Origin: Streptomyces tendae
GTDB lineage: Bacteria; Actinomycetota; Actinomycetes; Streptomycetales; Streptomycetaceae
NCBI RefSeq assembly: GCF_014650435.1
Contig: NZ_BMUY01000002.1
Coordinates: 372,001-436,000, forward strand
Direction: 5' to 3'
Length of the DNA stretch: 64,000 nt
Numbering within the stretch: position 1 is the stretch's first letter; each line of letters begins with the position of its first letter. Below are positions 32,274 through 40,653 of this stretch, one piece after another. The translations under genes and the position numbers were made by a program. Under the pieces are notes generated by a model. That model had not been told where the DNA came from and did not search any database. It saw only the letters and a list, made by a program, of their open reading frames with translations.

Positions 32274-33890
32274 ATGGCGGCCACTGGAACCGAGAAGCAG
32301 GGGGCGAGGGCGTACTACGTCTCGACCCCCATCTACTACGTCAACGACGCTCCTCACCTGGGCCACGCCTATACGACCGTCGCAGGCGACGTGCTCACCC
32401 GCTGGCACCGCCAGCGCGGCGAGAAGGTGTGGTACCTCACCGGCACGGACGAGCACGGTCAGAAGATCATGCGCACGGCCGAGGCGAACGGGGTCACCCC
32501 GCAGGCCTGGGCCGACAAGCTCGTCACGGAGTCCTGGAAGCCCCTGTGGGAGCACCTCGACATCGCGAACGACGATTTCATCCGCACCACGCAGAAGCGG
32601 CACACCGACCGCGTCCAGGAGTTCGTGCAGGACCTGTACGACAAGGGCGAGATCTACAAGGGCGGCTACGAGGGCCCGTACTGCGTGGGCTGCGAGGAGT
32701 ACAAGCTCCCCGGCGAGCTGCTCGACGGCGAGGGCGAGTACGCGGGCCAGAAGCTGTGCCCGATCCACAAGAAGCCGGTGGAGATCCTCAGCGAGGAGAA
32801 CTACTTCTTCAAGCTCAGCGAGTACAGCGAGAAGCTGCTCGCGCATTACGAGGCCAACCCGGGCTTCATCCAGCCCGAGTCCGCGCGCAACGAGGTCGTG
32901 AATTTCGTCCGCCAGGGCCTCCAGGACCTCTCCATCTCCCGCTCGACCTTCGACTGGGGCGTCCCGGTCCCCTGGGACGACAAGCACGTCATCTACGTGT
33001 GGATCGACGCCCTGCTGAACTACGCGACGGCGGTCGGGTACAACGAGAACCCCGAGAAGTTCGAGTCGACGTTCCCCGCCGACGTCCACCTGGTCGGCAA
33101 GGACATCCTGCGCTTCCACGCGATCATCTGGCCGGCCATGCTGATGGCGCAGGGCCTGCCCCTGCCCGGGAAGGTCGCGGCCAACGGCTGGCTGATGGTC
33201 GGCGGCGAGAAGATGTCGAAGTCCAACCTGACCGGCATCAAGCCGCAGGACCTGACCTCGCACTTCGGCGTGGACGCGTACCGCTGGTACTTCCTGCGCG
33301 CGATCGCGTTCGGCCAGGACGGCAGCTTCTCCTGGGAGGACTTCTCGGCCCGCTACACCAGTGAGCTGGCCAACGACTACGGCAACCTCGCCTCCCGCGT
33401 GGCGGCCATGGTCAACAAGTACTTCGGCGGCGAGCTGCCGGCCGCAGCGGCCGACGGGGACGCGGAGCAGGCGATCCACGCCGGCCTGGCCAAGGCGGTC
33501 GCGGAGGCCGACCGGAAGATCGGCGAGGAACTGGACTTCCAGGGCGGCATCCTGGCGGTCTTCGACTTCGTCAAGCAGGTCAACGGCTACATCACCGAGC
33601 AGGAGCCCTGGAAGGTCGCGAAGGACGACAGCCCGGAGGGCAAGGCCCGCCTGGCGACGATCCTCTACACGGCCGCGGAGTCCCTGCGCGCGGTGGCGGT
33701 CCTCCTGAACCCGATCATGCCGGACACCTCCCGGAAGCTCTGGGACTCCCTCGGCGCCGAGCCCTCCCTGGGCGCCCTCGCGGACCAGAAGGTCCAGGAC
33801 GCGGCGGACTGGGGCCGCCTGCCCGCCGGCGCCACGGTCACCAAGGGCGCGGTGCTCTTCCCCCGTCTCGAGGAGAAGCCGACCGCGTAA
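32274..33890 (+). CDS. metG: Methionyl-tRNA synthetase
   Basis: This 538-residue class I synthetase charges initiator and elongator tRNA-Met. Signature motifs are HLGH (residues 28-31, in APHLGHAYTTV) and K313-M-S-K-S. A zinc-knuckle region is reduced to CVGCEEY and LCPIH. The C-terminal part is the helical anticodon-binding domain; the extra C-terminal tRNA-binding (Trbp111) domain is absent, as in other actinobacterial forms. The ATG at 32274 starts the family match (the frame follows with ARAYYVSTPIYYVND). A strong terminator follows at 33908-33941. Confidence 0.97.
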   Translation: MAATGTEKQGARAYYVSTPIYYVNDAPHLGHAYTTVAGDVLTRWHRQRGEKVWYLTGTDEHGQKIMRTAEANGVTPQAWADKLVTESWKPLWEHLDIANDDFIRTTQKRHTDRVQEFVQDLYDKGEIYKGGYEGPYCVGCEEYKLPGELLDGEGEYAGQKLCPIHKKPVEILSEENYFFKLSEYSEKLLAHYEANPGFIQPESARNEVVNFVRQGLQDLSISRSTFDWGVPVPWDDKHVIYVWIDALLNYATAVGYNENPEKFESTFPADVHLVGKDILRFHAIIWPAMLMAQGLPLPGKVAANGWLMVGGEKMSKSNLTGIKPQDLTSHFGVDAYRWYFLRAIAFGQDGSFSWEDFSARYTSELANDYGNLASRVAAMVNKYFGGELPAAAADGDAEQAIHAGLAKAVAEADRKIGEELDFQGGILAVFDFVKQVNGYITEQEPWKVAKDDSPEGKARLATILYTAAESLRAVAVLLNPIMPDTSRKLWDSLGAEPSLGALADQKVQDAADWGRLPAGATVTKGAVLFPRLEEKPTA

Positions 33891-33907
33891 CGCGCTCGCT
33901 ACAGCAG

Positions 33908-33941
33908 GGGCCCGGGAGAGGCGGAAGCTTCTCCCGGGCCC
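33908..33941 (+). terminator. Rho-independent-type terminator after metG
   Basis: Perfect 12-base arms GGGCCCGGGAGA (33908-33919) and TCTCCCGGGCCC (33930-33941) with a 10-base loop, 18 bases after the metG stop. Confidence 0.88.
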
Positions 33942-33997
33942 TCCGCGTTTGCGAAGATCGAACAAAGAACCACATCACGTCACGTGGGGGGACATCC

Positions 33998-34363
33998 ATG
34001 GCACTCTTCGGCAACGCGCACAGCATCGACCCGGGCCAGGCGCAGCAGGAGTACGCGCGTCTGCTCGGCCAGGGCGAGCAGGTCCACGCGGCCTACCTGC
34101 TGATCCGCGACACCATCCTGTTCACCGACCGCCGTCTGATCCTGGTCGACAAGCAGGGCATCACCGGCAAGAAGACCGAGTACCACTCGATCCCGTACCG
34201 CAGCATCACGCACTTCGCGGTGGAGACGGCCGGCCACTTCGACCTCGACGCCGAACTGAAGATCTGGCTCTCAGGCTCCCAGGCCCCCATCCAGAAGACC
34301 TTCACCAAGGGCGTCGACATCTACGAGGTCCAGGCCATCCTGACCCAGTTCGTGGCCCGCTAG
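33998..34363 (+). CDS. Bacterial PH-domain protein
   Basis: The 121-residue protein is a single bacterial pleckstrin-homology-like domain (bPH): MALFGNAHSIDPGQAQQEYA, then AYLLIRDTILFTDRRLILVD, SIPYRSITHFAVETAGHFDL and a C-terminal helix DIYEVQAILTQFV. Family members form ring-like oligomers; the function is unknown. The ATG at 33998 follows GGGGGGAC. It lies between two terminators and so is probably transcribed alone. Confidence 0.92.
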   Translation: MALFGNAHSIDPGQAQQEYARLLGQGEQVHAAYLLIRDTILFTDRRLILVDKQGITGKKTEYHSIPYRSITHFAVETAGHFDLDAELKIWLSGSQAPIQKTFTKGVDIYEVQAILTQFVAR

Positions 34364-34384
34364 ACCCGCGCCCGGTCGTCAGCT

Positions 34385-34536
34385 CCCGACCGCGTACGCC
34401 ACGCCCCCGACGGCCCCCGTTACGCCACCCGCAAGGACTTCGTCTACGGGGGGGGGGGGACGTCACCATTGCCGACTGGACCGTCTCGACCCAGAACCTG
34501 CCGCTCTACCAGGAGGAAGGTCAGGGCCAGGGGTGA
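34385..34536 (+). pseudogene. Gene remnant interrupted by a G12 tract
   Basis: Two pieces with coding character meet at a run of 12 G (34448-34459). Before it, the frame reads RVRHAPDGPRYATRKDFVYG; after it, in another frame, DVTIADWTVSTQNLPLYQEE runs to TGA at 34534-34536. A tract of 10 or 13 G would join them in one frame; 12 does not. No start codon with a ribosome site is seen. It may be a decayed small gene, a phase-variable gene or a sequence-length error in the homopolymer. The family is unknown. Confidence 0.45.
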
Positions 34537-34548
34537 CGCGACGGCGAA

Positions 34549-34584
34549 GGGCCCGGCGCCGGAGGTCGAACCGGTGCCGGGCCC
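34549..34584. terminator. Bidirectional terminator between convergent genes and aspS
   Basis: Fourteen-base arms GGGCCCGGCGCCGG (34549-34562) and CCGGTGCCGGGCCC (34571-34584) pair with one G-U and an 8-base loop. It ends 20 bases before the aspS stop and can serve both strands. Confidence 0.85.
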
Positions 34585-34604
34585 CTGTGCGTGCCGTCGG
34601 CGGG

Positions 34605-36368
34605 CTACTTCGGCTGCGGCTTGCGCACCGAAAGGTGCAGTTCCCTCAGCCGGGTCTCGTCCAGCTCGGTCGGGGCGCCCATCATCAGGTCCTGGGCGTT
34701 GCCGTTGAGCGGGAAGGCGATGGTCTCGCGGATGTTGGGCTCGTCGGCCAGCAGCATGACGATGCGGTCGACGCCCGGGGCGATGCCACCGTGGGGCGGG
34801 GCGCCGAAGCGCAGGGCGCGCAGCATGCCGGCGAACTCGCGCTCAACGGTCTCCGCGTCGTAGCCCGCGATCTCGAAGGCCCTGAGCATGATCTCCGGCT
34901 CGTGGTTCCGGATCGCGCCGGAGGACAGCTCGACGCCGTTGCAGACGATGTCGTACTGCCAGGCCAGGATGTCCAGCGGGTCCTGGTTCTCCAGGGCGTC
35001 CATGCCGCCCTGCGGCATCGAGAACGGGTTGTGGGAGAAGTCGATCTTCCCCGTCTCCTCGTCCTTCTCGTACATCGGGAAGTCAACGATCCAGCAGAAC
35101 CGGAAGACGTTCTCCTCGAAGTGCCCGGCGCGCTGGGCGGCCTCGACGCGGACGGCGCCCATGATCTTGGAGACCTCGTCGAACTCGCCCGCGCCGAAGA
35201 ACACCGCGTGGCCGGGGGCCAGGGAGAGCCGCTTGGTCAGCTCCGCGACGTTGGCCTCGGTGAGGAACTTGGCGATCGGGCCGGACAGCTTGCCGTCCTC
35301 ACCGACGCGGACCCAGGCCAGGCCCTTGGCGCCCTGCGAGACGGCGTAGTCGCCGAGCTGGTCGAAGAACTTGCGGGGCTGCGCCGAGACGTCCGGAACG
35401 GGCAGCGCGCGCACGTGCTTGCCGGCGAAGGCCTTGAACTCCGAGCCCTCGAAGACGTCGGTGATGTCGACCAGCTCCAGCTGGGCGCGCAGGTCCGGCT
35501 TGTCGGAACCGTACTTCAGCATCGCCTCGCGGAACGGGATCCGCGGGAAGGGGGAGGTCACCTCACGGTCGCCGCCGAACTCCGTGAACAGCTCCGTCAT
35601 CAGCCGCTCGACCGGCTGGAAGACGTCCTCCTGCTCGACGAAGCTCATCTCGACGTCGAGCTGGTAGAACTCGCCGGGCGAGCGGTCGGCACGGGCGTCC
35701 TCGTCACGGAAGCAGGGCGCGATCTGGAAGTACCGGTCGAAGCCCGAGATCATCAACAGCTGCTTGAACTGCTGCGGCGCCTGCGGCAGGGCGTAGAAGC
35801 GGCCCGCGTGCAGGCGGGAGGGGACCACGAAGTCCCGCGCGCCCTCGGGGGAGGTGGCGGTGAGGATGGGCGTGGCCATCTCGTTGAAGCCGAGGGCGAC
35901 CATCTTGCTGCGGATCGCGGAGATGACCGAGGTGCGCAGCATGATGTTGCGGTGCATGCGCTCGCGGCGCAGGTCCAGGAAGCGGTACTCCAGGCGCCGC
36001 TCCTCGTTGACCCCGTCCTCGGTGTTGATGGTGAAGGGCAGCGGCTGGGCGGCGCCCAGCAGCTCGACCTCGCCCACCTCGACCTCGACCTCGCCGGTGG
36101 GCAGGTCCGGGTTGATGTTGTCGGCGCCGCGGGAGACGACCTTGCCGTCGACCCGAACGGTCGATTCCTTGGTCAGCTTGTCCAGCGCCTCGTACGCCTC
36201 GGTGCCCGGACGGGCGACGAGCTGAGTGATGCCGTAGTGATCGCGCAGATCGATGAAGAGGATGCCGCCCAGGTCGCGCCGATTGTGCAGCCAGCCACTC
36301 AGTCGGACGTCGGTGCCGACGTCAGAGGAGCGGAGCTCGCCGCAGGTGTGGGACCTGTACCGATGCAT
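34605..36368 (-). CDS. aspS: Aspartyl-tRNA synthetase
   Basis: This 587-residue class IIb synthetase has an N-terminal OB-fold anticodon domain (VRLSGWLHNRRDLGGILFID), class II motif 2 (FRDEDARADRSPGEFYQLD) and motif 3 (GIAPGVDRIVMLL), plus the bacterial GAD insertion domain (about 300-420). The protein charges tRNA-Asp and, in organisms lacking AsnRS, may also mischarge tRNA-Asn. The ATG at 36368 gives MHRYRSHTCGELRSSDVGT, the usual start. The upstream region carries parS (36411-36424). Confidence 0.97.
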   Translation of the reverse strand: MHRYRSHTCGELRSSDVGTDVRLSGWLHNRRDLGGILFIDLRDHYGITQLVARPGTEAYEALDKLTKESTVRVDGKVVSRGADNINPDLPTGEVEVEVGEVELLGAAQPLPFTINTEDGVNEERRLEYRFLDLRRERMHRNIMLRTSVISAIRSKMVALGFNEMATPILTATSPEGARDFVVPSRLHAGRFYALPQAPQQFKQLLMISGFDRYFQIAPCFRDEDARADRSPGEFYQLDVEMSFVEQEDVFQPVERLMTELFTEFGGDREVTSPFPRIPFREAMLKYGSDKPDLRAQLELVDITDVFEGSEFKAFAGKHVRALPVPDVSAQPRKFFDQLGDYAVSQGAKGLAWVRVGEDGKLSGPIAKFLTEANVAELTKRLSLAPGHAVFFGAGEFDEVSKIMGAVRVEAAQRAGHFEENVFRFCWIVDFPMYEKDEETGKIDFSHNPFSMPQGGMDALENQDPLDILAWQYDIVCNGVELSSGAIRNHEPEIMLRAFEIAGYDAETVEREFAGMLRALRFGAPPHGGIAPGVDRIVMLLADEPNIRETIAFPLNGNAQDLMMGAPTELDETRLRELHLSVRKPQPK

Positions 36369-36410
36369 CGTCGTTCATCCAGCCTTCGCGGATCGGGGAT
36401 GGCGTTTCGC

Positions 36411-36424
36411 GTTTCACGTGAAAC
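36411..36424. other. parS: parS chromosome-partition site (ParB binding)
   Basis: GTTTCACGTGAAAC, a perfect 14-base palindrome identical to the Streptomyces parS consensus. It lies in the 195-base region between divergent aspS and the PP2C phosphatase gene. ParB loads here, recruits ParA and SMC and organises origin-proximal DNA. Its presence places the window in the parS cluster around oriC. Confidence 0.95.
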
Positions 36425-36546
36425 AACCCCAGCGTACCGGGCAGCAACGGCTGCCTTCCTCCCCATTGACGCGTGACCGGCCCGCCGGGAGCCCGCTCCC
36501 CGCCCGCCTCGGCAACACGGCGAGCGGTGGCACTGTCCGAGCACAT

Positions 36547-36563
36547 CTTCCTAAAGTGGGGCA
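36547..36563 (+). promoter_or_regulatory. Possible -10 element for a leaderless phosphatase transcript
   Basis: TAAAGT (36552-36557) lies 6 bases before the ATG at 36564, and there is no ribosome binding site, so transcription may begin at the start codon. A matching -35 is weak (TGGCAC about 18 bases upstream). Confidence 0.35.
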
Positions 36564-38735
36564 ATGCGTACTGGTGAGCCCCTGCCCGAGGTGGGGGACG
36601 TCCTCGCCTCCCTCGCGACCGGACTGTGGCACTGGGACACCGCCACGGGCGAGGTCGTGGTGGACGCGGAGGCCGCCCGTCTGCTCGGGCTGCCCGCGGA
36701 ACCGGCATGCCTCACGGAGGCGCAGGTGAGGGCCCGGCTGCATCCGGTGGACTGGAACGAGATCACCGGCGTGGTCCAGCTCGCCGTCGCCGAGGGCACC
36801 CTCGCCGAGGTCCGGATCCGGATCATGGACGAACGCGGTCATGTCGTCCGGGTCGTGCGCAGCCGCTCCAAGCCCTCCTTCGACCCCGAGCGCAAGGCGT
36901 ACGTGCTGACCGGCACCCTCCAGGAGGTCGCCGAACCGCGGCCGGGCACGCCCGCCGGGCGCAGCGCGGTCACCGGAGAGTGGCGCCGCTCGCGGGAGGC
37001 ATTCCTGCTGGACGCGGGCCGGGCGCTGGCCGAGGCGCGGTCGACCGAGGAGGTGCTGCGGGTCGCGGCCGGGCTGTCGATGCCGGGGTTCTCCCCGGAC
37101 GGCCTCGCGGTGTTCGGGGTCTCGGGGGACCGCCTCACGGTCATCGGCCACCACGGGCAGCCGGAGAACGAGTCCAACCCGTTCGTGGACATGTCCCTGG
37201 ACACCGCCTACCCGGCCGCCGAGGTGGTCCGCACCGGCCGCGCGGTCTATCTCTCCTCCCCGCAGCAGTACCGGTCCCGCTACCCCATGACATGGTCGCT
37301 CGCCGAGCGCTTCGGCCGCCGCTCCTGGGCCTATCTGCCGCTGACCGTGGCGGGCCGCACCATGGGCGCCTGGATGGCCGCCTTCGCCTATCCGGTCGCG
37401 TTCACGCCGGACGAGCGCTCCGTGCTGACCACGGTGGCGCGGATGCTCGCCCAGGCCCTGTCCCGGGCCGGCGCCGCGGAGAACCAGCGGGAGCTGACCG
37501 AGGGGCTGCAGCGCTCGATGCTGCCCATGCTCGGCCCGGAGATCCCCGGCATGGACGTCGCCGCCCGCTACGTCCCCACCGGCGGCGGCCTCCAGGTCGG
37601 CGGCGACTGGTACGACATGATCCCGCTGCCCGGGGACCGCTTCGCCCTGGTGATCGGCGACGTCCAGGGGCACGACGTGCGCGCGGCCGGACTGATGGGC
37701 CAGTTGCGCATCGCCCTGCGCGCCTACGCCTCCGAGGGCCACCGCCCCGACGCGGTGCTCGCCCGCGCCTCCCACTTCTTCCACGGTCTCGCCACGGGCG
37801 AGGACGACCCCGGCGACCTGCGCTTCGCGACCTGCTACTACGCCGAGGTCGACCCCGCCACCGGCACCGTGGAGAGCGCCCGCGCGGGCCACCTGGACCC
37901 GGTGGTGCGCATGGCGGACGGAACGGCGCTGATCCTCGCCACGGCGGGCGGGCTGCCGCTGGGCATCGACCCGGACACCGACTACCCGACGACGCGGCTC
38001 GCCCTGGAACCCGGGGACACCCTGATGCTGTGCACGGACGGCCTGGTCGAGACCGGCGGCCACGATCTGCAGAGCGGCTGGCACCGCCTGCGGGTGATCC
38101 TGGAGGAGCACACCGGCGGCCTGGAGGAGCTGGCCGACGCGCTGGTCCAGGCCGTGCACGGCCCCTCCTCGCACCACACCGTCGGCCCGCTGTCCGACCG
38201 CCGGGAGGACGACATCGCGCTGGTGCTGCTGTGCCGGCAGGGCGAGGGCTGCGGCTGCGGCGAATCCACCGCGACCCGGGCGCCGGTGCGCCGCACGATG
38301 CTGTCCGTCGCCCAGGCCGAGCCCGCCCGGATCGCCACCGCCCGTCAGCATCTGCGCGACCTGCTGCACGACTGGCCGGGCGAGGAGCAGCGCGACGCGG
38401 CGGTACTCCTGCTCTCCGAGATGCTGACGAACGTCCTGGTGCACACCGACACCGACGCCCTGCTGGTCGCCGAGGTCGCCGGGGAGCCGGGCGAGCGGCG
38501 GATCCGGGTGGAGGTCACCGACAACGGCGACGACCTCCCGCACAAGCGCAGGCCGGGGGAGATGGCGTCCTCCGGACGCGGGCTGATGCTGGTCGAACTG
38601 CTCGCTGACGCATGGGGCGTCGCCCCGCGCGGCGAGGGCAAGAGCATCTGGTACGAGCTCTACGAGTCCGCCGCCCCGGAGGACGGAGCCGGTCCCGCGG
38701 CCGGCCCGGAGGCTCCGGAACCGGAAGCCCCGTAG
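36564..38735 (+). CDS. PAS-GAF-PP2C-HATPase regulatory phosphatase
   Basis: The 723-residue protein has a PAS domain (about 15-105: LATGLWHWDTATGEVVVD), a GAF domain (about 145-310), a SpoIIE-type PP2C domain (about 335-560: GGDWYDMIPL, VIGDVQGHDV, CTDGLVETGG, REDDIALVLL) and a GHKL-type HATPase (about 595-705: EMLTNVLVHT, VTDNGDD, SGRGLMLVELLAD). This joins an RsbU-like phosphatase and an RsbW-like anti-sigma kinase in one chain, a Streptomyces hallmark. It probably senses a ligand or redox signal and sets the phosphorylation of an anti-anti-sigma factor. The last 76 bases overlap the convergent AI-2E-type gene. Confidence 0.94.
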   Translation: MRTGEPLPEVGDVLASLATGLWHWDTATGEVVVDAEAARLLGLPAEPACLTEAQVRARLHPVDWNEITGVVQLAVAEGTLAEVRIRIMDERGHVVRVVRSRSKPSFDPERKAYVLTGTLQEVAEPRPGTPAGRSAVTGEWRRSREAFLLDAGRALAEARSTEEVLRVAAGLSMPGFSPDGLAVFGVSGDRLTVIGHHGQPENESNPFVDMSLDTAYPAAEVVRTGRAVYLSSPQQYRSRYPMTWSLAERFGRRSWAYLPLTVAGRTMGAWMAAFAYPVAFTPDERSVLTTVARMLAQALSRAGAAENQRELTEGLQRSMLPMLGPEIPGMDVAARYVPTGGGLQVGGDWYDMIPLPGDRFALVIGDVQGHDVRAAGLMGQLRIALRAYASEGHRPDAVLARASHFFHGLATGEDDPGDLRFATCYYAEVDPATGTVESARAGHLDPVVRMADGTALILATAGGLPLGIDPDTDYPTTRLALEPGDTLMLCTDGLVETGGHDLQSGWHRLRVILEEHTGGLEELADALVQAVHGPSSHHTVGPLSDRREDDIALVLLCRQGEGCGCGESTATRAPVRRTMLSVAQAEPARIATARQHLRDLLHDWPGEEQRDAAVLLLSEMLTNVLVHTDTDALLVAEVAGEPGERRIRVEVTDNGDDLPHKRRPGEMASSGRGLMLVELLADAWGVAPRGEGKSIWYELYESAAPEDGAGPAAGPEAPEPEAP

Positions 38736-39751
38736 CGACCCTGGAGCTCGTGCACCACCCCGAACGCCGCCGCGGTCAGGGGCACGGCGAGGAGCATCCC
38801 GAGGATGCCGGCCACCGACGCGCCCGCGGTGAGCGCCAGCAGCACGACCGCCGGGTGCATCTGCACCGTCCGGCTCTGGATCATCGGCTGGAGCACGTGT
38901 CCTTCCAGCACCTGTACGGCCAGCACCACGCCCAGCGCCCACAGCGCGATGACGAAGCCCCGGTCGGCCAGCGCCACCAGCACCGCCACGGCACCGGAGA
39001 TGAACGCGCCCAGATACGGGATGTAGGCGCCGACGAAGACCAGCGCCCCGAGCCCGACCGCGCCGGGGACGCGCAGGACGAGCAGCCCGACGGTGATGCA
39101 CAGCGCGTCGATGAGGGCGATCAGGGTCGTACCCCGCATGAAGCCCTCGACGGCGCCGAACGCCCGCCGGGCCATGGCCTCGACCGTGTCGGCGGCGCCG
39201 GGCGGGGCGAGGGCGCGCACCGTGCCGACGGCCCGGTCGGAGTCGCGCAGGAAGAAGAAGACGAGCAGCAGGGCGAGCACGGCCATGGCGATCATCTCGC
39301 CGACGACGCTGATCCCGGTCACCACGCCGGACGCGGCCGTGCCGCCGAACTTGCCCAGCAGCTCGCGGGCGTTGGAGGCCAGGTCGTCCAGCGAGGTCCC
39401 GGCGGCGCCGAAGTGGTCGGCGATGCCCTGGGCCGCGTCCCGCAGCGAGGCGACGATCTGGTCGCCGGTCTCGACGAGCGCGGAGACCACGATGTACACG
39501 GCCCCGCCGACCACGGCCAGCACGGCCGCACAGGTCAGCCCCGCGGCCAGCGACCGCTGCACGTGGGCCTTCACCAGCCGCGCGTGCAGCGGTCGGAGCA
39601 GGGCGGTGCCGAGCAGCGCGAGCAGCGCCGGGGTCACGGCGGTGCGGAACTCGACGCAGAGCCGGATCGCGACGTAGACGACGCCGCTGGCGAGCAGGAT
39701 GACGGCGCACCAGGCGGCGAACCGGCGGACCGGACCGGGGAGCAGCTGCAC
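38660..39751 (-). CDS. AI-2E (PerM)-family transporter
   Basis: This 363-residue permease has about eight hydrophobic segments typical of the AI-2E/PerM family (FAAWCAVILLASGVVYVAIR, AMAVLALLLVFFFLRDSD, GLGALVFVGAYIPYLGAF, ILGMLLAVPLTAAAFGVVHE). Family members export autoinducer-2, act as Na/H antiporters or have unknown cargo. The Gly/Ser/Ala/Pro tail is encoded opposite the end of the phosphatase gene, so the two coding regions overlap by 76 bases tail to tail. The ATG at 39751 starts MQLLPGPVRRFAAW. Confidence 0.9.
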   Translation of the reverse strand: MQLLPGPVRRFAAWCAVILLASGVVYVAIRLCVEFRTAVTPALLALLGTALLRPLHARLVKAHVQRSLAAGLTCAAVLAVVGGAVYIVVSALVETGDQIVASLRDAAQGIADHFGAAGTSLDDLASNARELLGKFGGTAASGVVTGISVVGEMIAMAVLALLLVFFFLRDSDRAVGTVRALAPPGAADTVEAMARRAFGAVEGFMRGTTLIALIDALCITVGLLVLRVPGAVGLGALVFVGAYIPYLGAFISGAVAVLVALADRGFVIALWALGVVLAVQVLEGHVLQPMIQSRTVQMHPAVVLLALTAGASVAGILGMLLAVPLTAAAFGVVHELQGRYGASGSGASGPAAGPAPSSGAADS

Positions 39752-39816
39752 GGCTCCACCCGATCACGCGCCGGGCGGGCTGTCCTGCGCGGACGGCCCG
39801 CCCGGGTGACGTGCTG

Positions 39817-40515
39817 TCAGGCCCCGGGGCCCTCGCCCGACATGCCGTGCACGGCCGGGACGGTGCCGAGGCGGCCCTTCTGGAAGTCCTCGAATGCCTG
39901 CATCAGCTCGTCCTTGGTGTTCATCACGAACGGGCCGTAGTGCGCCATCGGCTCCCGGATCGGCCGGCCGCCGAGCAGCACGACCTCCAGGTCCGGGGTG
40001 TGCGAGTCCTGCTTCTCGTCCGCGCGGACGGTCAGCGAGCCCCCGGCGCCGAAGACCGCGGTCTGCCCGAGGTGCACCGGACGCCGCTCGGCACCCACCG
40101 ACCCGCGCCCGGCCATGACGTACGCCAGGCCGTTGAAGTCCTCCCGCCAGGGCAGGGTGACCTCGGCGCCCGGCGCCAGCGTGGCGTGCACCATCGTGAT
40201 CGGCGTGTGCGTGATGCCGGGGCCGTCGTGCCCGTCCAGCTCACCGGCGATGACGCGCAGCAGCGCGCCGCCGTCGGGGGAGGTGAGCAGCTGGACGGAG
40301 CCGCTGCGGATGTCCTGGTAGCGCGGGGCCATCATCTTGTCCTTGGCCGGCAGGTTCACCCACAGCTGGAGTCCGTGGAAGAGCCCGCCGGACATGACCA
40401 GCTGCTCCGGCGGCGCCTCGATGTGCAGCAGGCCGGAGCCCGCCGTCATCCACTGGGTGTCGCCGTTGGTGATGGTGCCGCCGCCACCGTTGGAGTCCTG
40501 GTGGTCGAAGATCCC
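39817..40515 (-). pseudogene. Pirin-family gene lacking its 5' third
   Basis: From GIFDHQDSNGGGGTITNGD onward the frame is a normal pirin (TQWMTAGSGLLHIEAP, MSGGLFHGLQLWVNLPAKDK, and the C-terminal cupin). Upstream of 40515 the frame reads KFNAQLKWGARRPRR, which does not match pirin, and soon runs through the SseB-gene terminator (40582-40607). The missing segment of about 90 residues normally holds the HPHRGFE metal-binding motif, so the product could not bind iron as usual. An open frame continues to 40647 and a GTG at 40578 could start translation. A deletion with a junction at about 40516 is the simplest explanation. Confidence 0.7.
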
Positions 40516-40581
40516 CCTCCTCGGGCGGCGTGCGCCCCACTTTAGTTGAGCATTGAACTTCTTGCCACCTGGAACCACGAA

Positions 40582-40607
40582 AGCCCGGAGGGCATTCCCT
40601 CCGGGCT
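40582..40607 (-). terminator. Terminator after the SseB-domain gene
   Basis: Perfect 11-base arms AGCCCGGAGGG (40582-40592) and CCCTCCGGGCT (40597-40607) around a CATT loop, 47 bases beyond the SseB-gene stop on the minus strand. Confidence 0.88.
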
Positions 40608-40653
40608 CACGGATTCCCGAGGCGTCGATCGGCCGTCTGCGCGGCAACGGCGT

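Noticed and set aside
36551..36562. CTAAAGTGGGGC here and, reversed, at about 40532-40543 as a shared regulatory site
   Set aside because: A 12-base match between two places is suggestive, but the second lies in the truncated pirin junction and no function or symmetry links them. It may be a -10 coincidence.
36414..39767. 1117-codon minus-strand open frame opposite the PP2C phosphatase
   Set aside because: It is a shadow of the plus-strand phosphatase and of the AI-2E-type gene in another frame; only the 38660-39751 frame has family similarity.
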